From contig QNGA01000008.1 of NCBI GenBank assembly GCA_003298465.1, positions 186,001 to 250,000 of the forward strand: DNA of 64,000 nt, given 5' to 3'. Each line of letters begins with the position of its first letter. The first letter of the stretch is position 1. The stretch is from a halophilic archaeon. GTDB lineage: Archaea > Halobacteriota > Halobacteria > Halobacteriales > Haladaptataceae. A model generated the notes under the pieces. That model was not told the DNA's origin. It made no database searches and saw only the letters and a program-made list of their open reading frames with translations. Of this stretch, positions 9,685-18,310 are shown piece by piece. A program made the translations under genes and the position numbers.

Positions 9685-10686
9685 TCAATAGGTCTCACCT
9701 ATCTCGACGGGGCCACTAAACGCTGAATAAAGCACGACGAAATACCCGAGAACAATCGGGATGAGCACGCTCGCCATGATCGACATGAGATTGAGGGGCA
9801 GAGTGGAGACGATAGCGTCCTGAACGGTGAGGCCCGCTGCACGGTTGATGTACGGGAACATGAGTGTGGCCACGAGCCCGACAAGCGCGAACACGAGAGC
9901 GGCCGCTGTGACGAATGCCACGTAGTATCGACGCCTCCGGAGGGCGACGATATAGCCGATTGTAAGGACGCCAGTCGTGACGATGAGCACACCGACGAGC
10001 GGTGACAGGAACGACGTGCGCAGACTCGGGGCAGTCGCGTACGCGGTCCCCAGCGTGAGAACGGCGAGTCCCAGATAGCCCAGCGCGGCTCGCACCCCAT
10101 ACGTACGGGCATCATCACGGAGGCTTCCGCGAGTCTTCAGACCGAGAAACGCAGCACCGTCGACGACGGTGAGCGCGACGACTGCGAGCCCACCGAGGAT
10201 ACCCGTGGGCGTGATGATACCAGGTGCTCCGAGTAGCCAGTTCATCACGAACAGCCCCAGCAAGAATGGCGTCATCGCACTCCCAATGATGAACGAATAG
10301 CCCCAGAATCGTCGCCACCGAGCGTCCTCACGTTCCTCGTACATTTCGGGCGCGAGTCCCCGGAGTCCGAGCGCAGCGAGAATGGCGAACATCAATAGGT
10401 AGTACCGACTGAAGAGATTCGCGTACACGGCTGGGAAGGCCGCGAACAGGGCACCGCCGAAGACGACGAGCCAGACCTCGTTCCCATCCCAGAACGGCCC
10501 GACGGCCGCGAGCAGTTGTTCTTTCTCGTGGTCATCGTCGCGAGTCGCGAAGAGGATGCCGACACCGAAGTCGAAGCCGTCGAGAAAGAGGAACATCCCG
10601 AAGATGAAGAACAAGAGGGCAAACCAGAGCTCAGCGAGCGGTAATCCAAACAACGGCTCAGCGGCTAGCGCTTCGACGTCAGTCAC
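9685..10686 (-). CDS. cydB: Cytochrome bd oxidase subunit II
   Basis: A 333-residue membrane protein with about eight or nine helices and the subunit II signature LDGFDFGVGIL near the N-terminus, followed by WDGNEVWLVVFGGALFAAFP. With CydA it forms a quinol oxidase that reduces oxygen with high affinity and does not pump protons. The start is a GTG at 10684-10686 that overlaps the cydA stop by eight bases, so the two are translationally coupled. No cydX-like or cydCD genes are seen. Confidence 0.92.
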   Translation of the reverse strand: MTDVEALAAEPLFGLPLAELWFALLFFIFGMFLFLDGFDFGVGILFATRDDDHEKEQLLAAVGPFWDGNEVWLVVFGGALFAAFPAVYANLFSRYYLLMFAILAALGLRGLAPEMYEEREDARWRRFWGYSFIIGSAMTPFLLGLFVMNWLLGAPGIITPTGILGGLAVVALTVVDGAAFLGLKTRGSLRDDARTYGVRAALGYLGLAVLTLGTAYATAPSLRTSFLSPLVGVLIVTTGVLTIGYIVALRRRRYYVAFVTAAALVFALVGLVATLMFPYINRAAGLTVQDAIVSTLPLNLMSIMASVLIPIVLGYFVVLYSAFSGPVEIGETY

Positions 10687-12109
10687 TGGTGGTCACCTCC
10701 GACGCGGGCGATTCTGAGCGGTCGAGGAGGTCAAGGTCGTTACGTGCCGGTGGTCCGTCCCGAATAATGCGACCGACAACGTAGGTATACAGGCCCAACA
10801 GAAGCGCATACCCGGTGGCGAATCCGAGGAGGGTGAAGGTCGCTTCAGTACCTGTCAAACCTGGTGAGACGGCAGCAGTGGTCTTCATGACGCCTTGGAT
10901 GACCCAGGGTTGTCGGCCGACCTCCGTGACGATCCAGCCGACCTCAACGGCGATGAAGCCGAGAAGTGAGGATGCCATCAACGCTTTGTGGAGCAGATCG
11001 TCGTCGAACAGTTCGCCCCGCCACCAGCGATATGCGCCCCACCCCGCGAGCAGGATGAACCAGAATCCAAGTGCGACCATGATGCGGAACGCCCAGAAGA
11101 CGATCGCTACCGGTGGGGCTTTCGTCGAGAACGATTCGAGACCGCGTATCGTTGCCTGTGCGTTCCCACCGCTGGCGAGCCACGACGCCCCACCAGGGAT
11201 GCCGATGCCAAAGAGGTCCTTAGTTCGGGGGTTCAGCAGGTTATTGATGTCCGTCGGAAACGCGACGATGTATTCGGGGACGTAGGACTCTGTCTCCCAG
11301 ACAGCTTCCATCGCCGCGAATTTCTGCGGTTGTGTCTCGGCAACGTGGCGCGCATAAGCGTCACCTTGGAGCACCTGCAGGGGTGCGGTGATGAGAAGAG
11401 CCACGAGCGCGATCTTGAGTGTCTTCTCCCAGAAGTCAATGTGTTGGATCGGGTAGCCCCAGACGTGATGGCGGAAGACGTAGTAGGCGGCGACACCTGC
11501 CATGAAGAGGGCAACCGATTCGACTGCAGCGTTCTGCATGTGGATGAACATATAGGGGAATCGCGGGTTGAGATACGCCGCCAGTGGATCGGTAAGTTTC
11601 ACGACGCGGTGGCCGTTCTCGACGACGATTTCGAATCCACGAGGCGTCTGCATCCAGGAGTTCGCGATCAGAATCCAGACGGCCGAGAGCCACGTTCCGA
11701 CCCCAACGGCAATACTCGACAGAAAGTAGAGGCGGTCCGAGACGCGATCTCGGCCAAAGACGAAAATACCGAGGAAGGTTGCTTCTAGCATGAACGCCAT
11801 CATTCCTTCGAGAGCGAGCGGGCCACCGAACAGCTCTCCGGCCGTCGTCGAGAACGCCGCAAAATTGGTTCCGAATTCGAACTCGAGGACAAGCCCAGTC
11901 ACTGTGCCGACGACGAAACTCACCGCAAATATCCGCGTCCAGAACCGGCGCAGCTGCTCATAGATCGGCTCCGCTGTCCGGATCTCCTTCCACGTGAAGT
12001 AGATGAGAAAGGGCGCGAGCCCCATGCTCATCACTGGGAAGATAATGTGAACGATCGTTGTGAGAGCAAACTGGAGCCGGCTCGCAAGGACAGGATCAAC
12101 CATCCACAT
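10679..12109 (-). CDS. cydA: Cytochrome bd oxidase subunit I
   Basis: A 476-residue (from 12109) multi-helix protein carrying the three haems of bd oxidase. The N-terminal helix LQFALTTIVHIIFPV holds the conserved His haem ligand, and EVGRQPWVIQGVMKT is the canonical GRQPW motif near the C-terminus. The Q-loop region between helices VI and VII is short. An earlier in-frame ATG at 12181 would add a non-hydrophobic leader. I favour MWMVDP at 12109, with 12103 as a near alternative. It forms an operon with cydB. Confidence 0.9.
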   Translation of the reverse strand: MWMVDPVLASRLQFALTTIVHIIFPVMSMGLAPFLIYFTWKEIRTAEPIYEQLRRFWTRIFAVSFVVGTVTGLVLEFEFGTNFAAFSTTAGELFGGPLALEGMMAFMLEATFLGIFVFGRDRVSDRLYFLSSIAVGVGTWLSAVWILIANSWMQTPRGFEIVVENGHRVVKLTDPLAAYLNPRFPYMFIHMQNAAVESVALFMAGVAAYYVFRHHVWGYPIQHIDFWEKTLKIALVALLITAPLQVLQGDAYARHVAETQPQKFAAMEAVWETESYVPEYIVAFPTDINNLLNPRTKDLFGIGIPGGASWLASGGNAQATIRGLESFSTKAPPVAIVFWAFRIMVALGFWFILLAGWGAYRWWRGELFDDDLLHKALMASSLLGFIAVEVGWIVTEVGRQPWVIQGVMKTTAAVSPGLTGTEATFTLLGFATGYALLLGLYTYVVGRIIRDGPPARNDLDLLDRSESPASEVTTSD

Positions 12110-12282
12110 CACTGTCATGCAGTTTGCTGATATCCCAAATACGTGAGGTCGAAATGGATATCCCCCATAGCTGACCGGCATGTGAGCACCGTTGCTCGAG
12201 GCTACCTGGACGCCAGAGCTGACGAACGGAGGCGACTGACATTGCCATCAGTCGAATTTCGAGTGCGATGACAGTCAATCGA

Positions 12283-12313
12283 TGGCGGAATCCCGACCGG
12301 TGGGAATCCGCCA
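12283..12313. repeat. Imperfect palindrome (left of halocyanin relic)
   Basis: TGGCGGAATCCC, a 7-base spacer and GGGAATCCGCCA form a dyad with one mismatch. A closely similar palindrome lies at 12997-13029. Together they bracket the disrupted halocyanin gene. Confidence 0.6.
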
Positions 12314-12348
12314 AAGTGGTCAATCATCGCAGTTCCCAATGTTCAGGT

Positions 12349-12910
12349 ATGGAGCGTCAACAGGTGCTGAAGGCCGCTGGAATGGCTGCAACCACCGGCG
12401 TGACTGGAATTGCTGGCTGTAGTAGTTCACCAGATGGAAGCAGTTAACTGCCCCGACCGCAAGGGTTGGGGCTTGTCGGTGGACTCCTCTCTGACAACCG
12501 GAACCACTCCGTTCCACTCTCAGGTTCAGCATCTCCGATTTCGGGCCAGTTGACTGGTGGCCCGTCCATCCAGACGCGTGTGACCTTGATGGACGTGTTC
12601 TTGACAATGTATCGAAGTTCGATAGGCTTATTGGCTTCCTCCTCGGGGTCATCCCCCAAGATATCCGCCTATCACAGCCTGTGAAACAAATGCGCTATCG
12701 CACGGAGCAACCTTCGAGCATATATTCGAGACGATAGGGACGTACGACTACTTCTGTACCCCACACAAGAGCCTCGGCATGGTTGCCCGAATCGTCGTCG
12801 GTAACCCTGGCGGTCCTGCCGAAGGCAGTATGCCGCAAGACGGAGAGGTCCCTGAGAGCCAGACAATCGTGGAGCAAGGAGCAGTTTCGTCCAGTAGCTT
12901 CTCCGGTTGA
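12349..12910 (+). pseudogene. Halocyanin-like blue copper lipoprotein, split by an insertion
   Basis: The first piece (12349-12447) encodes a signal peptide with an N-terminal basic residue, a hydrophobic stretch and a lipobox (GIAGC), ending at a TAA after a Ser-rich linker start. About 230 bases later (from about 12675) coding resumes with a cupredoxin C-terminus. SHGATFEHIF leads to TYDYFCTPHKSLGM, where Cys, His and Met are the copper ligands of plastocyanin/halocyanin, and it ends at TGA 12908-12910. The middle of the cupredoxin domain is missing or replaced. Halocyanins carry electrons on the outer face of the membrane, and this copy looks dead. It lies upstream of, and divergent from, cydAB. 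Confidence 0.8.
12448..12660 (-). mobile_element. Inserted segment in the halocyanin gene, possible IS200/IS605-type end
   Basis: The segment separating the two halocyanin pieces begins with a hairpin (GCCCCGACC, 5 nt, GGTTGGGGC; one G-T pair) at about 12449-12473. On the minus strand it reads a 71-codon frame (KPIELRYIVKNTSIKVTRVW...) with no recognised family. A GC-rich hairpin next to an insertion point is typical of haloarchaeal IS200/IS605 elements. No transposase motif remains, so this is a tentative call. Confidence 0.4.
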
Positions 12911-12996
12911 CATTTCGTCATTGGCTAATCGTTTTCCGAAAAGATACACCTGTGTTTTTGACCCGGTACTTTTGGTCCCCTTTTCGTAAACCAGTC

Positions 12997-13029
12997 TGGC
13001 GGATTCCCAAGGCTTGGGAATCCACCGCA
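12997..13029. repeat. Palindrome (right of halocyanin relic, upstream of tfb)
   Basis: GGATTCCCAAG-G-CTTGGGAATCC (13001-13023) is a perfect 11-bp dyad around one base, extended by GC-rich flanks. It shares the GGCGGATTCCC core with the palindrome at 12283-12313. It could be an element end, a protein-binding site for the tfb promoter, or a transcription-end structure. Confidence 0.6.
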
Positions 13030-13112
13030 TACTCTTTTGGATATCACGTACCACTATTGCTAGAGACACCCATACGGGGTGCTCAAAAGAAGAAATCTGA
13101 GACCTGAATTTC

Positions 13113-14090
13113 ATGACCAAAACACAACTCCATGTAGAAGACAGCCCCACCGATGAAAAACAATCGGGCATCAAGTCCCAGCTGGCATCATCATGTCCAG
13201 AATGTGATGGGAGGGTCATTCGCGACGATGAGCACGGTGAGACGACCTGCGAGGAGTGTGGCTTGGTACTCGACGACGTGTCCATCGACCGGGGGCCAGA
13301 GTGGCGAGCGTTCAATAGCGAGGAGAAACCCGAGAAAAGCCGTGTCGGAGCGCCGACGACGCAACTCATGCACGACAAGGGGCTCAGTACGACGATCAGC
13401 TGGCAAGACAAGGATGCGTATGGCCAATCAGTGTCCGGTCAGAAGCGAGCCCGCCTCCAGCGCCTTCGCACATGGGACGAACGGTTCCGAACGAAAGACG
13501 CCCACGAGCGGAATCTCAAACAGGCACTCGGCGAGATCAGTCGGATGGCATCTGCCCTCGATGTGCCAGAACCAGTACGCGAAACCGCAGGAGTGCTCTA
13601 TCGGCGAGCGGTCGACGAAAATCTCCTGCCCGGCCGGTCCATCGAAGGCATGGCAACAGCCGCACTGTACGCCGCAGCCAGACAACACGGGACACCCCGG
13701 CAGTTGGCCGAATTCGCTGAAGTCAGTCGTGTCGCAGAAATCCGGATTCAGCGGGCCTATCGGTATGTCTCCAGGGAACTCGACCTGGAAATCAAACCAA
13801 CGGATCCGCTGGAATACGTCCCCCAGTTCGCGTCAGCACTCGATGTGAGCGACGAGGCAGTACGCCAGGCTCGCGATCTCCTCACCACGGCGAAAGCACA
13901 GGGCGCTCATAGCGGGAAAAGTCCTGCAGGTCTCGCAGCGGCCGCACTCTACGCGGCGACGCACCTCACGAATGAACAACTGACACAGGAGACGGTGAGC
14001 AACGCGGCTCACATAAGCCGGGTCACGATTCGAAATCGCTACCAGGAACTGCTCGACGTCTACGCTGAAAACGGAGGCTCTGCACGATGA
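13113..14090 (+). CDS. tfb: Transcription initiation factor TFB
   Basis: A 325-residue general transcription factor that bridges TBP-bound promoter DNA and RNA polymerase. The N-terminal zinc ribbon reads CPECDGRV...CEECGLV (about 29-50), followed by the B-reader-like DRGPEWRAF. Two cyclin-like repeats cover about 120-215 and 220-315. The N-terminus carries a polar extension of about 25 residues before the ribbon. Haloarchaea carry several TFBs with different promoter preferences, and this one is probably an accessory copy. Its stop overlaps the next HTH gene by four bases. Confidence 0.93.
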   Translation: MTKTQLHVEDSPTDEKQSGIKSQLASSCPECDGRVIRDDEHGETTCEECGLVLDDVSIDRGPEWRAFNSEEKPEKSRVGAPTTQLMHDKGLSTTISWQDKDAYGQSVSGQKRARLQRLRTWDERFRTKDAHERNLKQALGEISRMASALDVPEPVRETAGVLYRRAVDENLLPGRSIEGMATAALYAAARQHGTPRQLAEFAEVSRVAEIRIQRAYRYVSRELDLEIKPTDPLEYVPQFASALDVSDEAVRQARDLLTTAKAQGAHSGKSPAGLAAAALYAATHLTNEQLTQETVSNAAHISRVTIRNRYQELLDVYAENGGSAR

Positions 14091-14377
14091 CCGAACAAGC
14101 AAAATCGCATCATGAGGAGACAGCGACCGCTGGCCGAGCGACGGATGTGATGAGTGAACTCGATCGTGAAACCGACCAGGAAATCCTTACAATACTCGTC
14201 GAGGATTCGCCGCTTCATGTCATGGACATCGCCAGCACTGCAGATCGTCATCCGATCACGGTCGACCAAACGTGTGCCCGACTCTATGAGCACGGACAGA
14301 TCCATCCAGTCGGCCGAGGACTCTATGAGGTTACTGACGACGGAAAACAACGGACTGAAGACGGCTCTGAGTCGTAA
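14087..14377 (+). CDS. Small winged-helix protein coupled to tfb
   Basis: A 96-residue protein starting in an ATGA overlap with the TFB gene. After a polar N-terminus of about 30 residues comes a compact winged-helix domain (DQEILTILVEDSPLHVMDIA to GLYEVTDDGK), with the recognition helix around HPITVDQTCARLYEHG. No ligand domain is present. Cotranscription with tfb suggests a local regulator, but the target is not visible. Confidence 0.75.
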   Translation: MTEQAKSHHEETATAGRATDVMSELDRETDQEILTILVEDSPLHVMDIASTADRHPITVDQTCARLYEHGQIHPVGRGLYEVTDDGKQRTEDGSES

Positions 14378-14469
14378 TCCCGGGAGATGACAGCGCCCGC
14401 AGGCTGGCTCCCCCCGACTAGTGAATCGTAATCGGATAGCATATCCCGAGTACCTGCCAAACTTAGACA

Positions 14470-14847
14470 ATGGTGCGCGATTCAGCGTCATCCGAGGACT
14501 CTCCATCGCTGCAAACTGTCCTTGATGCGCTGGACGACGCCGACTGTCGGGCCATCCTCCATGAAATAGCTGAACCCATGACCGCAACCGAACTCATTGA
14601 GATCTGTGACATCCCCAAATCAACGTTGTACCGGAAACTTGAACTCCTCAGCGACGCCTCACTCGTCCGCGAACAGGACACGATCAACCCTGGCGGCGGC
14701 CGAACCACGAAATACGAACGCGATTTTGACGATGTGACGATATCTATGGATGAGGACGATACCCTCTCTGTAACGGTTGAACGACCGCCACGGAACGCCG
14801 ACGAACGCCTTGCTGACATCTGGTCGAAAATGAGTGATGAACTATGA
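14470..14847 (+). CDS. ArsR-like winged-helix regulator
   Basis: A 125-residue helix-turn-helix protein. The wHTH covers about 10-90 (CRAILHEIAEPMTATELIEI, then IPKSTLYRKLELL as recognition helix and a wing after TINPGGGRTTKYERDF). The C-terminus is acidic. It overlaps the following membrane-protein gene by four bases. Such regulator plus small membrane protein pairs are common in haloarchaea and may form a simple membrane-linked switch, but this is an inference. Confidence 0.8.
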   Translation: MVRDSASSEDSPSLQTVLDALDDADCRAILHEIAEPMTATELIEICDIPKSTLYRKLELLSDASLVREQDTINPGGGRTTKYERDFDDVTISMDEDDTLSVTVERPPRNADERLADIWSKMSDEL

Positions 14848-15125
14848 TTTGGGTGGAAACAGCTATCATCGTCGTGAAGACGGTGATTTTACTCCTCGGG
14901 AGTAGTATCACATATATCGCGTTTAAAGCGTATCAGCGGACTGGAACCCCGTCACTCCGTGTTCTTGGAATTGGATTCGGCGTCGTTACCTTTGGCGTCT
15001 TACTTGCAGGGATTGCCCACCAAATTCTCTTGGTTTCTTTTCAGGTTGGAATTCTAATCAATAGCGTCCTCGTCGCAATTGGTTTGGCAATCGTCATGTA
15101 CTCGCTCTATCTCGAACGTGACTGA
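14844..15125 (+). CDS. Three-helix membrane protein paired with an ArsR-like regulator (DUF7521-like)
   Basis: A 93-residue protein that is almost entirely hydrophobic, with three helices (about 4-25, 38-60 and 66-88) and a short basic loop (AYQRTG). The start codon is in the ATGA overlap with the preceding regulator. Size, helix count and genetic pairing match the haloarchaeal DUF7521 group. Function unknown. Confidence 0.75.
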   Translation: MIWVETAIIVVKTVILLLGSSITYIAFKAYQRTGTPSLRVLGIGFGVVTFGVLLAGIAHQILLVSFQVGILINSVLVAIGLAIVMYSLYLERD

Positions 15126-15678
15126 TACCTAAATATTTCTATCCTTCATGTCGATATTGCTCAAAAACATTCCATTGGGGAAGGATAGACCGGCTCTGTT
15201 AGACCCCTTCGAAACTGACGTCCGCCGCGGACAACATCACGCCGGTCGCATCGGATAAATGTGAAGATTAGAGCTAGACGGAGAATGCAGATATTGTCGG
15301 TAGCGCTGCGAATGCGGTAAGTTGTTCAGAGGCTAATACTACTGACGGTGTAGGCGGTAGTATATTCTGATACCATCAATAGTATCACACGCGTCTCTGC
15401 CGACCGCTCCGTCAACGTCTGCTGGTGACACCAACTGACTAGCTCCGACTCAATCGAACACAGCGGCAATTGATACTGGTTGGAGTGAAACGCCGTAACA
15501 GCTTGCTGTCCCTCTAGATTCAGATAAACCTGGGACGCAGTAGGATTCCGACTTTCCGGCTTTCCCGGATTACAAAGCCTGTAATCGGTCAATGAGACTG
15601 TTTTGTGTGCGGTCTCGGGGGTAGCTATTTGGATGGTCCCCTGGTATCTTTTTACGTGGAACCAGACTACCCTCTCAA
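15126..15678. other. Gene-free stretch before the sdhB-like gene
   Basis: About 550 bases with no convincing gene. A minus-strand frame at 15326-15592 has no recognisable domain and an atypical composition. A TATA-like TTTTTA at 15649-15654 lies about 26-34 bases before the GTG/ATG candidates of the next gene and is the likely promoter. Confidence 0.5.
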
Positions 15679-16566
15679 GTGAGTTTCATGGTCCCATCCC
15701 ATCATATGAGTTCCCAACAAACATCACCAGAGACAGAAACCGGCTCTGGCACTGGGTCTTCACCACAGCAGCGGCGTATCGATAGGAAACACGAGCGGGC
15801 GACACAAACGGCCACTGAAAAACAGTCTGGCTCCGATGAGAAGGCCACTCACCTGAAGGTCTTCCGGTATGACCCTGAAGTCGAAGCCAAACAAGAACCT
15901 CGATTCGATGACTTCCACGTTCCCTACGACCAAGGGATGACGGTCTTGGACGCACTCATTTACGCTCGTGATCACTTCGATTCAAGTCTCACATTCCGAC
16001 ATTCGTGCCGCATGGCGGTCTGTGGGAGCGATGGTCTATTCATCAATGGCAGGCAGCGGCTCGGCTGTCAGACACAAATTTCCGACCTCGACGAGCCAGT
16101 CCGAGTTGAGCCGCTTCCGCATGAACCAGTGATCAAGGACCTGGTGGTGGACATGGATCACTTCTTCGAGCGGATGGAGTCCGTTGACCCATATTTCCAG
16201 CCAGACGATCTCTCTAAAGGCGAAGTCGAAGAACAGCGCCAATCCCCCGAAAATCGGGAGAAGATCAAGATGGCCTCACGATGTATTCAGTGCGGCTGTT
16301 GCACATCGTCGTGTAATCCCTCGCAGACCGACGATGAGTACATCGGCCCCGCTGCCATCGTCAAGGGGTATCGGTTCTATATGGACGAACGTGAAGGTGA
16401 GGACGTGAAGGAACGTCGGCTGGAACTACTCGATAAAGAACACGGAGTCTGGCAGTGCCATACGCAGTTCTCGTGTACGACTGTCTGTCCGAAAGACATC
16501 CCCATCACCGAGGAGATTCAGGAACTGAAGCGCGAATCCGTCAAACAGAACCTGAAATTTTGGTAA
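15679..16566 (+). CDS. SdhB/FrdB-like iron-sulfur subunit, stand-alone
   Basis: A 295-residue iron-sulfur protein of the succinate dehydrogenase/fumarate reductase B family. The [2Fe-2S] ferredoxin domain has HSCRMAVCGSDGLFINGR with a later Cys (RLGCQTQ). The C-terminal dicluster domain has CIQCGCCTSSC and CHTQFSCTTVCPKDI, enough ligands for the 4Fe and 3Fe clusters. The N-terminus has a roughly 50-residue polar extension before the ferredoxin domain. No SdhA, C or D gene is adjacent, so it must partner with products from elsewhere, serve another flavoprotein, or be a paralogue. The start is a GTG at 15679 or an ATG at 15688 or 15706; all suit the TATA element. Confidence 0.87.
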   Translation: MSFMVPSHHMSSQQTSPETETGSGTGSSPQQRRIDRKHERATQTATEKQSGSDEKATHLKVFRYDPEVEAKQEPRFDDFHVPYDQGMTVLDALIYARDHFDSSLTFRHSCRMAVCGSDGLFINGRQRLGCQTQISDLDEPVRVEPLPHEPVIKDLVVDMDHFFERMESVDPYFQPDDLSKGEVEEQRQSPENREKIKMASRCIQCGCCTSSCNPSQTDDEYIGPAAIVKGYRFYMDEREGEDVKERRLELLDKEHGVWQCHTQFSCTTVCPKDIPITEEIQELKRESVKQNLKFW

Positions 16567-16677
16567 CAGACAGTGACCCCCGTCAGAACGATTGGTCCTG
16601 GTCGTCACGCGGATACTCGTAATCGCCTCTATCAATGTTTGCTCCGCGATCGTTGTACTACCTGGTCGATGTAGCTA

Positions 16678-16950
16678 TCATCCAAATTTCAATACTAACT
16701 TAAAGAGATTGTCAACTGATTCCCATATATTGTCGTTGTCACTGGACATGATTTCATCGATTGTCTCAGAATCGATATCGTCGGGAGTATCGACAGTAGT
16801 TTCACCGATTTGAGTGAATACCGTAGCGCGATCTACTAGGTACTCGAATTCGTCTTTAGGTGATCGTGTAATTGGCGGGGTTTCATCATATCCTGTCCAT
16901 GGTGGTATTTGTCTGACCTCATTTTGGACAAGGAGCCTGCCCAATACCAC
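16678..16950 (-). CDS. Small acidic hypothetical protein
   Basis: A frame of 90 residues, acidic (DEFEYLVDRATVFTQIGETT, then DTPDDIDSETIDEIMSSDND), whose composition looks coding. The start is a non-ATG codon and the N-terminus may be truncated. No family is recognised. It lies just downstream of the 16996-17718 gene on the same strand and could belong to its transcript. Confidence 0.4.
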   Translation of the reverse strand: MVLGRLLVQNEVRQIPPWTGYDETPPITRSPKDEFEYLVDRATVFTQIGETTVDTPDDIDSETIDEIMSSDNDNIWESVDNLFKLVLKFG

Positions 16951-16995
16951 TCACTCTACTTGGCGATATAATTGCCTCGCCGAAAAGACCATCTC

Positions 16996-17718
16996 TTAAT
17001 TTCGTTGGAGGCGGTGTTCGCGCTCAATGTCCTGTAGCTGTGGGATTAGTTCAGACTCCCTTGTGACGTGGATAATATAGCGAGGGACATCCCTTGTCGT
17101 CCGGGCCATGAACGGTTCGCCCCAGAAACTCAAGAGCGCGTCTGTCTGCTCATTTTCCGTCCCACGAAGAATGAACGAGACGTTCTCATCAAGTTCACGC
17201 CAAACCGGTTCCAGTACCGTCTCACTGCCCATACACTCTTCTACTTTTGGTTTGACTTGGGTGTTCCAACGCTCCCGTTCACTCTCATCAAGTACAAATC
17301 GGATCGAAGTAACATTTGGATTGTCAATGGGCGGACGAAGCAACGCATCGAACAAATCTTGGGGGATGAACATAAGCAAACAGACGTTGAACCAGATCAT
17401 ATCCCCACGGGCACCCTGGCCGAATTGCGTACTTCGTGATCTGAGTTCTCCAGGACCGATAAGTTCGAGATCGGGAGAATCTATACTGGAACGGATTTCT
17501 TCGACAGTGCGTTCGGTGTGAGCTACGGACTTAGCGAGGTGTTCCGTTTCTGATTCACGCCGGAGATGACTGAGAAACAAGAACGCCATAAGAACAAGCG
17601 TGATTTGAAGAAGTACGGCTTCGTCCACGATGTGCAGGAAATGGAGTACGAGTGCAAGAACCGCCGCTAGGATACCTGCGACAGCTTCCCATTCAACCTG
17701 CTTGATCTGCCATCTCAT
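16996..17718 (-). CDS. Membrane-anchored cytoplasmic-domain protein, unknown
   Basis: A 240-residue protein with two adjacent transmembrane helices near the N-terminus (about 12-32 and 35-50), then a basic/acidic linker and a soluble domain of about 170 residues. The soluble part has alternating strands and helices (SIRFVLDESERERW, SFILRGTENEQTD, RYIIHVTRESEL). The layout recalls membrane-tethered effector or sensor domains in microbial defence islands, but no catalytic motif is visible, so no function is assigned. Confidence 0.65.
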   Translation of the reverse strand: MRWQIKQVEWEAVAGILAAVLALVLHFLHIVDEAVLLQITLVLMAFLFLSHLRRESETEHLAKSVAHTERTVEEIRSSIDSPDLELIGPGELRSRSTQFGQGARGDMIWFNVCLLMFIPQDLFDALLRPPIDNPNVTSIRFVLDESERERWNTQVKPKVEECMGSETVLEPVWRELDENVSFILRGTENEQTDALLSFWGEPFMARTTRDVPRYIIHVTRESELIPQLQDIEREHRLQRN

Positions 17719-17877
17719 ATCGACTGTATCCCTGAGACAGGATTCTGGCTATAGGCTCATTACTCTGTGCAGTCAAGTAGCGAACCCCCAGATGACTATC
17801 GTTACTTTAAACGAGGAGTCCCAGACCAGCCGTCCACAGGATTAAATTACCTCAATATCGGGGAGTTCAGAACTCGA

Positions 17878-17952
17878 TGCTCCGTCGAGGATTTGAACCT
17901 CGGTCCCCGACGTGAGATGCCGAGATGATTGGCCGAGCTACACCAACGGAGC
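17878..17952 (-). tRNA. tRNA-Glu (anticodon CTC)
   Basis: The reverse complement folds as a cloverleaf. The 7-bp acceptor GCTCCGT/ACGGAGC is perfect. The T-arm is CGAGG-TTCAAAT-CCTCG. The anticodon arm is TCGGC-ATCTCAC-GTCGG with two G-U pairs, giving CTC after U33. The discriminator is A and CCA is not encoded. The 3' end faces lower coordinates, so an integrated element would lie there. No att duplicate was noticed by eye. Confidence 0.93.
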
Positions 17953-18132
17953 ACACTGACTTTGTTACCGGGTTCTATTAAACCTATCCACGAGCCACGC
18001 CTTAGTCGGTTAGGTGTCTGTTCAATACAGGCTTTTCAATATTCTTTGTGAGTCAGACTTGCCCTCCTGTCGCGAAGGAACCTTTTGACACGAAAATTAT
18101 TGTAAATACAAGTGTTAATTTACCAAGCAGCG

Positions 18133-18261
18133 ATGGAGGATACACTATCACAGCACAACGTCTCGGCAGATTTCTACAATGCACTTGACGAGGAGGTTGT
18201 TGAACCACTCGAACACATTGCCCGACGTACCGAAGCCAACGACCGGGAGACCGTCCAGTAA
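18133..18261 (+). CDS. Small acidic hypothetical protein
   Basis: A 42-codon frame with an ATG, acidic helical sequence (ALDEEVVEPLEHIARRTE) and an AT-rich TATA-like stretch (GTTAATTTA) about 20 bases upstream. Size and amphipathic character are typical of small haloarchaeal proteins. It has no recognised domain. Confidence 0.45.
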   Translation: MEDTLSQHNVSADFYNALDEEVVEPLEHIARRTEANDRETVQ

Positions 18262-18310
18262 CAGGATCTATAGCCAGCCTAGGCCGCATTCGAGCAAGTA
18301 CTCCTATTCA

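Noticed and set aside
10988..11788. Long plus-strand frame across cydA
   Set aside because: Antisense to a well-supported membrane gene and lacking any domain.
15326..15592. Minus-strand gene before sdhB
   Set aside because: No acidic bias, no domain and no promoter; probably chance frame or old relic.
17878..17952. tRNA-Glu as the attachment site of the mobile regions
   Set aside because: No integrase gene and no duplicate of the tRNA 3' end was noticed by eye; an exhaustive search was not possible here.
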